DNA of 64,000 nt from positions 3,092,001 through 3,156,000 of the forward strand of contig JACSYO010001980.1 in NCBI GenBank assembly GCA_016806645.1. Direction: 5' to 3'. The notes beneath the pieces are model-generated. The model was not told the DNA's origin and did no database searches. It saw only the letters and a program-made list of their open reading frames with translations. Shown piece by piece: positions 52,075-62,082 of the stretch. The DNA comes from Ophiodon elongatus (Eukaryota > Chordata > Actinopteri > Perciformes > Hexagrammidae). The stretch's first letter is position 1, and each line of letters begins with the position of its first letter. The position numbers and the translations under genes were made by a program.

Positions 52075-54997
52075 CTGTATGTGTGCGTGTCCTTTTAAAC
52101 TCAACAAGCACGTCCCTCCTCCTCATGCATTCTACCCACACTCTGTTTTCCAATGCAGACCTCTCCACTTAAGTCTAAAACAATAGTGGAGGGGCGGGGG
52201 GCAGCAGGCTGTTTACTTCTGCACACTATGTCACTTTTGCAAGCTTGAATCGACCAGTTCCTCCTGTGTTCCTCTGGGAGCTGCTTCATAGAGAGAAAAA
52301 CAATTTACTCACGCACGTGCGATGTTGCTTTATTAAATGGCATAGCCCCAGGATGCTGGGAGAAGCTCCGAGGGGGCCGTTGTCTGGGTTATAAACCGTG
52401 AGCACGTATGCATGCTTCATACGCGGGCACTACATTAAGAGGTGACATTGTGGGGGGAACCACGGCTCTCTCTCCTCCTCTCCCAGACAAAGAAGCGGTG
52501 GTGCATATGTTTGCCACATCATCACCCACGGGGCTCTTTGGGAAAATACAGTATAGGATCTTTCTTGATAAGAAATATCAGTTTGAGCTTTTGGGAACAA
52601 AGTCATGAAATTCATATTGGAAATGTATAGGAACAAGACAAGCCTGCAAGCTAATATGGAGTTGACAATGCATTGGAGAGGGCTGATCTTCTGCTGTGGC
52701 GTCATTACTCCTGCTTCGTGAAACAGGCCAATGGAGTTTAAGTCCTGTTACATAAAGCATCTATACAATGTTTGTGTAGAGGTGTTTAAAATGACCAACA
52801 GATGTCCAGATCGGGACCATTAGTAGGCTCATTTGTGTATGTACAGTATAAGGTATATATTGCAAAGAGAAATAAAAAAATAGAGGAGAAATGCAGCAGC
52901 GTGACATAACCTAAGGATCAAACCCGACAGTTGTGGAGGTAATCCCGGCAAAACACATTAGATAACTAAGCCACACGGTAACCTGCTGAACTATTGTTCA
53001 GCCACCTCACATTTCAACACTCACGAGCAGGGAACAGTTTGACTGGTGACAAACGGGAGTTAATCTGATGATTTTAGAGCCAGAGATTATATTTGAATTT
53101 TAAGGGAATACTGCCACTCTGAACTGCATGTATTATTTTCACAAATTCAAGTCTGACCTGTATTCTCTTCATGTAGTGCACACGCAGGATTGAGTGAAGT
53201 GGCCTAGTGCGATAGAAGCTTCAAATCCAAAGGAAAATAAATGCAACGAAGAACTGTTTGAGGCTTCAAAATAATGACATTAAAAGCATTGCAACGGTTA
53301 ATGGTTAATTCAGTCATAGTTATAAGGCATCAAAAGACTGACTTTGCTGAAAATGAAAAAAGAGTAAAAGTCATTTTTAAGTTAGGCTGGCTTGTTATGG
53401 TCACTAATTTAAATATATATTATGTCAACAAACCTTTGTTCGCTAATGTATTAAAGCTTTTATTGTTTCATGTCACATTTCCATTATTTAAGCGTATGAA
53501 TATAGCTGCATAGTTTCTTAATTAATACAAATATAAGGTGACTAAAAATGGCATGTTTTGGCAACCAGCAGCTGATGCCTGGTTGCCAGCATGGCAAGTT
53601 AGTTTTGAGCCCTAAAGTTCCTTTTTTCTCTCCCTGGGATCCACTTTCGATTCACCAGGCAGAAACCACTGTCTATCACATCCATTCACAGTACCCTGCA
53701 AGTATTCCACACCGTGGGGCCAAAGCTCTGTTACCCAAAAGCAATGTTCTGTACATTTTCCATAATACAGATTTGGAAACTGTGTCATAGCTCATCTCTT
53801 AATCTCTCTCTGACCTACGCTAGTTCTCTCTGACTATGCCATGTTTGTGTCCTGTTACCATTACCATATATCTGAAATCACGACACTAACTAGACTCCAA
53901 ACTACACTTAACTCTCATAGTTTCTATAGAAAAATTAACAACTATACAAGAGCAATCCTGTGAGTCTAAAAGCCTCTGCTATTGGACACCAGAGGCTGTA
54001 TTGCTCCTTACACCTAACTGGACCAGAGAGGTTTGAACTGATCTCAGAATGACACTTTGGTTGACATTTTCTGCATATTATTTTGCAACTAGATACTTTT
54101 TATCCATGCAGCCCAACATTTTGAAGATGGTTATCCATTTATTCCCGCTGGCTACTGTGTAAAACTCCTGTCCTAAATCTGTCTTCTGCAAAGCTAGGAG
54201 AGATGCAGACAGAAAAAAAAAAGGGAGATAAGTACTGTATTTGACAGAGACAGCAGACATCATTAAATATGAAAACATGAAAGAAGCTCTACTCTTACTC
54301 AAGCTCCACTTATAGTCTGGCGTTTTGCTGCACCTCTGTCACAGTCTTCAGACTGCATTAACAATGGTCCTTTTCTACCTGCAAAGCACCACCCAATCCC
54401 ACCTCTGTGCTTCACTACGCAGCTAAAGTCATACGCCGCAGATTAGAATACAGTATGTGAGCATATTTCAGCATATTTCAAATGGTTAAGGACACAGAGG
54501 GGTAAAAAGAAAATCAGAGCTATAGTAACACAAAACAGGAATGAAATCCTGAATAATGAAGAGGACAGAGGAAAGCTATCATATGGGAGGCAAACAGGAA
54601 AAGACAAGAAGAGGGTGATAAAAAAAAGGCATACAGAAAGAAAAGATGTGGTAATAGAGAGTGATGGAAAACATTGAGGGAGGAGGGAAAGAGAAGGAGA
54701 AAAATAAAGGAGGAGAGGAGCATTCTATGTGCAGTTCTCTTATATTTAAAGCTCAGTATAAATAAACACAGCTGGCCAGCTTGTGTCTGCTTTATATTCA
54801 CACACAGTTACCGGTTTGAGGTTGAGATAAATACATACATATATATATATATATATCTTTGAACTGTGTACAGTATGGCTACTTGGTTTTTTTTAATGGT
54901 GGACGTACTGTATGTGTTTGTGAGATGATTGAGGACGTCCATTCATCCGAACAATCACCCTGCGGCAAAAACTCCCCTGCTCTGTCTCACTCAGTAT

Positions 54998-55034
<37 letters not shown>

Positions 55035-56719
55035 GCGCGCGCACACACGCACACGCACACGAACACGCACACGCACACGCACACACATTCAGCTCATTAG
55101 TGTGTGCTCAGTGTGCATGTCATAGACTCTGGGCCATCTTGCAGCATGGTGAGACACAGGTCAATGGTTTGACTTTGACTTTAGAAATCATGAAACACTC
55201 ACAATTGAATTCCACACATGTTTTATTCCATCAATAAAGCCGCAGTTAAACTGCATTTGATGCCTTTTAATGTCCTCAATGCAATGATTGTAAGTATGCA
55301 TAAAGGACAAGGCATTATTTCTATTATGTTGTGTATTAAAATTCCTTTGATCAGCAGCCTATTGGGACACCTGCTATGTGTAAGCTGTGCTTGGAAAACG
55401 GGAAAAAGCTTCAACGCTTAGGGGAAACAGTTGATATTGATGGAGTAAACAGAGCTGTGTGATCTTATAGCTTTGTGCCACTTTGGATTTATAGGGTTCA
55501 CACGAGTGAGCGTGCTCCGTGTCCCTTTGCGGTAATATGATCTCTCTGTTCTACAGGACACGTCCATCTAACAGACTTCAACATCGCAGCCATTGTGAAA
55601 GATGACCTAAAGGCAACGTCCATTGCTGGGACCAAGCCGTACATGGGTAAGAAAACACATTTTTGACCAATGCTTCACAAGAAACTTTAATACTACACAT
55701 CCAATAAAAGCTCGAGGAAGCAGTTTGAAACTATTAGCTTTAATTTAGAGAAATTATGGAACGTTAATCATATAAACTCCACAGAGCACGCTTATGTTCG
55801 CTAATCCAAATTCCCGATGACATTGAAGGGATATTGGAGACTAACTTTGTTAAGCCTTGCCTCCAGGCTTGATGTGAGGAGACAAGTGACAACACCCAGC
55901 ACATGGTGCAAATTAAAATTCAGGTTGTAATTCTTACATAAAACCCGTTCTACAGTAGGTTTGAAAAAAAAAAAACTTGAGGGAGACATGCAGACAAAAA
56001 CACCACAAAGAATTTCTGTACAAACCTGTAAACCTCCTGTACAAGGGAGCAATTGAGAAAAACATGTTTTCACCCTTAAAGCTCCTAAAGCCAAGTTCAC
56101 AGAGTTTGACTTTTGTCAATATTAGCTGCCCGATGGCCGGGAAAAAGCTACAAATAAGTGGGCGGCTATTGACCAATAAATGGTAGTACTTTGTTGTGAG
56201 GTACATAGTGAAGGTTTAAAGCTCAGGAGACATTTTAAGTGACAAATTAGTGACTACAATAAGCTTGGATATTTATAATATGGAGACAAGTATGTGTAGT
56301 ACATTCTTCTTTGTTTGATTTGATGCCTGAGTCGGTGTTAACGTTTTAAAGAAAGTAATGTTGCCTTTAGAAACATTTATCCTTTTCAGCTCCGCCGCAA
56401 TCACCCTCCTCATGACTCCTAAGTCCAGTAGTGATCAGGTCGATGAGGATTCAGCTCCTGAGAGATCAGATAGGAGCTTAACAGGATTTCAGGGGGATAT
56501 GAATGACGAGGCTGCGCGTGTTTGTGTGCGCCTGCTTTTATTCTTACATAGCCTGTGCTCATGATGGAGAATGATCTTGTGAGCGCGTGTGATTTCAGGT
56601 GAATACTCGGTGGTGGAATAGATTATTCATGTGTCTCTCTGTAGCTTCAGTAGATGAACTACACTTTTTCCTTTTCGGTAAGAGAGCAGAGCAAACCTGC
56701 CATAACGACGAGGCGTAGG

Positions 56720-56754
<35 letters not shown>

Positions 56755-59700
56755 TGTGTGTGTGTGTGCGTGTGTGTGTGCGTGCGTGTGCGTGCGTGTG
56801 TGTGTATATGCATGTTTCAGAGTGTACAGTATGTGTCATGGCAGTCTGGATTTTGACACAGTAATCCAGATAATGAAGAAAGAAGTGATGAATGATGGAA
56901 ATTCATCTTGACCATTTGAAACAAGATTACAGCTGAACAACTATAATAGATTATTCCTTTTCACAGGAGGGGGAAAAATAATTTCTGAGTTTTGATAGCT
57001 CGTCCCGCCCAGAAAACCTGTTTGGTCGATTATTCATTACAAACACATTCTGATACTATATTGGCTCCAAATTAGAGCCCAATAATTAATACCAGCCTCG
57101 GGCAAAAAGGAATAGGAATTTAATCATCCCAGAACCACAACAAACCGTAAAGTCTGCTGTTACAAGACATTAATAAGCAACCTACACAGCATGTGCTGAT
57201 CTGTCTTACAAGCCCCTTTCAGACATGCAACTTGTTACGTAAAGGTGACAGCTAATGTGACATGTCTCATGTATTAATAAGCACCCAGAGTTGCGACGGC
57301 GGTCTGACTGGGTCGGACCTGGTAACATTTCCGAAGCACTTACAACATCTGCAGTACTCCCTCGCTATTATTTCAGTTTTCATTCGTGCCTATTGCATCT
57401 AATGAGTGATAAAGTTGATGAGAACATCCATGAGGGCATTTGCTGTGAGAAGAGGGAACGAGTGTCCCGCGCAGTGACAATGGTCATTAATTAAGGCTTC
57501 AACTGCAAAGTAGGTTTTAAAATTCATCGCGTTTCAGCTCTTTCTGCAATTTTGTTTGAATAAAGCCATTGTGGAACATTTACGTAATAAAAAAAACAAT
57601 GTCTATTTTAACTATATTCCTATTGAAGACATGTCTTTTTTGTAATTCAAACTGTCATCGACTAAAATTTAAAAAAAAAAACAAGGAAAAGGCATCAATA
57701 ATACACCAACACCAAAAGAAATATATTTCTAACCTAGCAAAGATAGTGTTATCACACACCATATGTATATTTGATTTTGTTGTGTAATATTTTCTGTCTA
57801 TCAGCTCCTGAGCTGTTCCAAACCTTCGAGGGGTCCCACCCTGGCTACTCCTTCTCTGTCGACTGGTGGTCGCTGGGCATCACAGCATATGAGCTACTTA
57901 GAGGACAGGTGAGTCTATCTTAACTCACTTCAGCGTGGCAGTTTGTCACACTTTACTGCAGTGGAAAATACATATGACACCTACAAGAAGAGTCCTGGCA
58001 GCAGGAAAGAAGACATACAGAAAGAACTCAGCCTTCTCAAAACAAAAAAGGGGCGGGGGGGGGGGGGTTGTAATTAAATTTTAAGCTGACCTTACTGAGA
58101 AAGATGTTTAAATGTTTAGTCACGGTGTGAGACGAATCGCTGCCCGGAGAATGAGCAAATAGAATTTGAGTTATTTTAAGGGTCACATAATTGGAATTGA
58201 TTTTTTTTAAATATTATTTATTGAATTTCATGCTGGTCCCATCTGGAGAAGTTTAATTCTGATGTCATGGAAATAAACACAGGACATAATGCTTTCACTC
58301 ATTCTCTTCGCTATATAAGGTCGGGTCTTGGAGCTAACAGCAGCCCAGACTGCGGCGGCAGAATTTACTCTCATATTTCAGGGGGACGATTACCCAAACT
58401 ACAGTATCCTCTGTCCACACTGACCCAGAACACCTGAAACTGATCTGGAGCTGTCATGAAGGGTTCCTGAAATCATTTCCTCTATTTAGACATCTCAATG
58501 CTCTCCCTTTCACCCTACTCCATAAAACTGTCGAGTTACTTTACCTAAGAACTTTCCATTTTGCTTTCTAAAACACATTCTGACCCAGTTATATCTTACT
58601 CCCACTGGCTCATGTTTAGAGCTCAAACTTGATCTCACCTCCAAACCTTCCTTGAAGCCTCCTAGAATATGTTCTGTCCTCCTTTTGACCTCAAAGCTAC
58701 AGCTTACCTGCACCATTTACCTGAAGTATTCTCTCTTACCTTAAAGCTGTGCCCTGTGATTTTTCAAGTGCTTTTAACCTTCACTCGTTTAGGTAGTAAG
58801 TGCTGAGCACACATATACTCACCCAGAATTGAGCGGCATAGGCGTTAGCCCCTTTTTGAAAGTTCCTGTATAATCTGCATCCTCTACAAACCCTCTCCTA
58901 AACTTTATTTCACCCCTCTCTCTGCACACCGCCCCCACATTCTCATTGAAATGCAATTCTCACCTCATCCCTCTGTCTCCAAGGGACTTTCAGCTACACC
59001 TTTCTCCAACTGCCATATTACAACATTTGCAGAATTCTTTGGCTGTTGAAAATGGAGAGCTAGCTCGCTATTATCCAGCTCCAGGCACCTTTCGATTCTT
59101 TCAGCCTCCACTTCATCTTATCTCTCTCTAAAAAGAATAATTCACCAACAAAAGGATCACATTTATATCAATGACTCACCGCTTGTTACCTTGAATTCTT
59201 GAAGAAAAACGTGTTTTTGAAGAAAAACATTTATATTGCGTGCCTCCACGGCGAACAGAGAGTCCAAAAAGGTAGAAAAGGTTGAATTTAAGTAAATGGG
59301 GGTTGCGTTTAACAAACAGCAAAGCTAATATTTAAAAATACCCATTGAAAAACTCTCACACAACTCGTACAGCATAATCCAAGTCTCATTAATCCAGTCG
59401 TATGCTCAGGACGTCCCAAACACATGCATCTCCACTAAAACATATTTGAAATACTTCCGACTTGCACAGTTGAGGAGCGCGACTCTGTGCAAGCGTGAGA
59501 TGCAGAAGTGCTACACCGCAGGACTTGTGTGAGAGTTTTCAAATGGATGTTTTGATATAGTTTTGCTTCTGTTAAACGAGGACCCCCTTTACTTCAATTC
59601 ATCAAGCCTTTGCCTCTTCTCTGATCACCGTGGAGGCATGCGAGAAAAACAACATTGTAATTGAGTAATTGATATGCAAATGGTTATTTAGTGGGAGAAG

Positions 59701-62012
59701 TATTCCTTTAAGGCCCTGTTCAGACCTGGTATTAAGCTCCAACCACACGTCACTTCATCATGTATCTCCTCTCCCAGCGACCAGGGTTCCCTGCTGGGCC
59801 TGACCACTGGTTGCAGGTAGAGATCAAAGCAACTCAGCATCTCTCCAGAGCTGCAAATCAGTCACCGTCACTTAGTTTCTCCAACTTCAGCCTCCTCCTT
59901 TTGTCTTCTTCATTTTAATGAATTAGACAACAATTAACCCCAGAGAGGGAACACAGGGGTACATTTCCAAAATAGTGTGAATATATTGAAAACATGTTTA
60001 GTCAATTTCTGCCTTCTGTCATCTGAAAATCTGACTCTCAAAGAAAATATAACTGGCTCTCTGACACCTTATGTGTAACCTGTATGGGGAATATAATTAA
60101 CATCATGCATCTAAAAGAACATGGAATGGAGCGCCTGCAGCGCAGCACTGCATGTGGTCCCGTCTCTCTCTCCCCTTTCCAGTCTTTCAGTCCGCTCCAG
60201 CAAATTAAGACAAAATGTCCCAAGAAAACATTTTTTTTAAAAGAACCTGAAATAAAAATGTACGCATGGCATGTTGCATGACATGTTGCATGTTGCTCCC
60301 ATTTCTCTTTCATCTCCTCTGATGAGCCATCGGATGAGGCCGAAGTGGCATTAAAAGTGTGTCTATAACCAAACAATCTGGGCGACATGGGCAAAGGGGC
60401 AGATTGTCCACCTCAAACCAGCCTCATCCTGCTGTGTCTGGTCACTGTGTCATTCTCCAACTCAAGTGGGAGGAGTCTTCCTGTCCCGGAAATAGACCAC
60501 AGGGTGGAGAAGGATTGGTGTGAAGAGATGTCAACAAGCTGCCCCTTGTTTTATGACCCACAGAAAGCCCTCTCACACTGAAAGGCAAAGGGTTTAAGTT
60601 GTTTTGAGAATAGTCCCTTATTCTCTGTCTCCTCTATCATTTGTTCTCATCGGTGCAGGAAATGGGTTCACGGAAGGAGAGCACAAGGAGAAGAGGAAGA
60701 GAGTGTAGAGAGGGCCAACCGAAGGACTAACTTTAAGACGCACACTGTATCAAAGCAACTCATCCAGGCAGTGCATGGCTATGAATACAAGTATTCTGTA
60801 ACATGCTCCTCTCCTCTCCTCTTCTCAGAGACCATATGTGATGAGATCCAGTACACCGGCTAATGAGATCCTTCAGACCTTCCACAAGGTCCATCCCAGC
60901 TACCCGGCAGCCTGGTCTTTGGAGATGAAGTCTCTACTCAGAAAGGTAAATGATTGGCACGCTCATAATGCACAGCATACATTACTTACTATACCTACTA
61001 AACTACCCCTCTCACCACTGCTCGGTCATAAATCCAACCAAAAGACAACCAGCCGGATCTGAAATGACTAGCCGCTGTGAAAGTGAAGTGTCCGCCAATC
61101 CTTTCTCAACTGGGGGCTGGGTGAGGGTGTCACATTGTACAACAGATGTGCCTTTGAATTGGGTCCACCACTCCTCCATGTGGTCATTTATCTAAACCCG
61201 CACTTGCCAATTTCTCACATTAATTATGCCTGCTGGCAAAACTCCAATGCCACAATACCCCGATGCAGAACGACCAGTAAACTGCCAATGTCATACCAAT
61301 TTGACCGGTGTGATCTTGTCATAAATACGGACGAGAGAGGCTAGGAACTAATAGTTGATGCGTGTAGCTTTTCTGGGTGAGTTGCTCTTCGGTTTGAATT
61401 TTTTATTTCCTCTGGGAAGACAACTACCCATACCTGACACCAGCGCCTCGTTTCACAAGGTGCATCTACAGAATCTTAATTAGAGGGTCACTTTCATGTC
61501 AGCCTTAGTTTGTACACTAGCGACTTATTTGTACGTGCAAGTCTTGCAGCGTGCAGAGCAGCAAGAGAGGTATAGTCATCAAATATTCAAAAACAGGAAT
61601 TGTTGTGTTGTGACTCAGTGTAAAAGGTACACAGTACATAGGTAAATAACACTAAGGTATACTGTACAAAGTGAGCCCATGTTTACAAACGCTGCAAACG
61701 CACATACCTTAATAACAAGAGTTTTCTTTTCTCCATTTAATGTAATTAGCATATTATTACATCTTAACAGTCTATTCTTTATTAAAACTAAGAAGGTATA
61801 TTCTTCCTGTTGCAAATTTAGTCACTTGTGAAGCTAAAAGATGCAGTGTCGCTGTAGCATTTGGGGTTTTGTCTTGGCAGCGATCCACTGCAGTCAAACT
61901 GTTGCATTGCTTCGTGCTCAGACTCCTCGTACCTCATTGGCATTCCAGTCGCATGTGTAAATGTGTGGGAGAGTGTGTGTGTGTGTGTGTGTGTGTGTGA
62001 GTGTGTGTGTGT

Positions 62013-62082
<70 letters not shown>

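Larger units (their letters stand above)
49572..55556 (+). other. stk32b: stk32 intron 5
   Basis: About 6.0 kb, GTAAGA to CTACAG. It contains a rearranged Tc1-like element (50358-51578) and CA, GT, CT and mixed arrays. Nothing else recognised. Confidence 0.9.
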
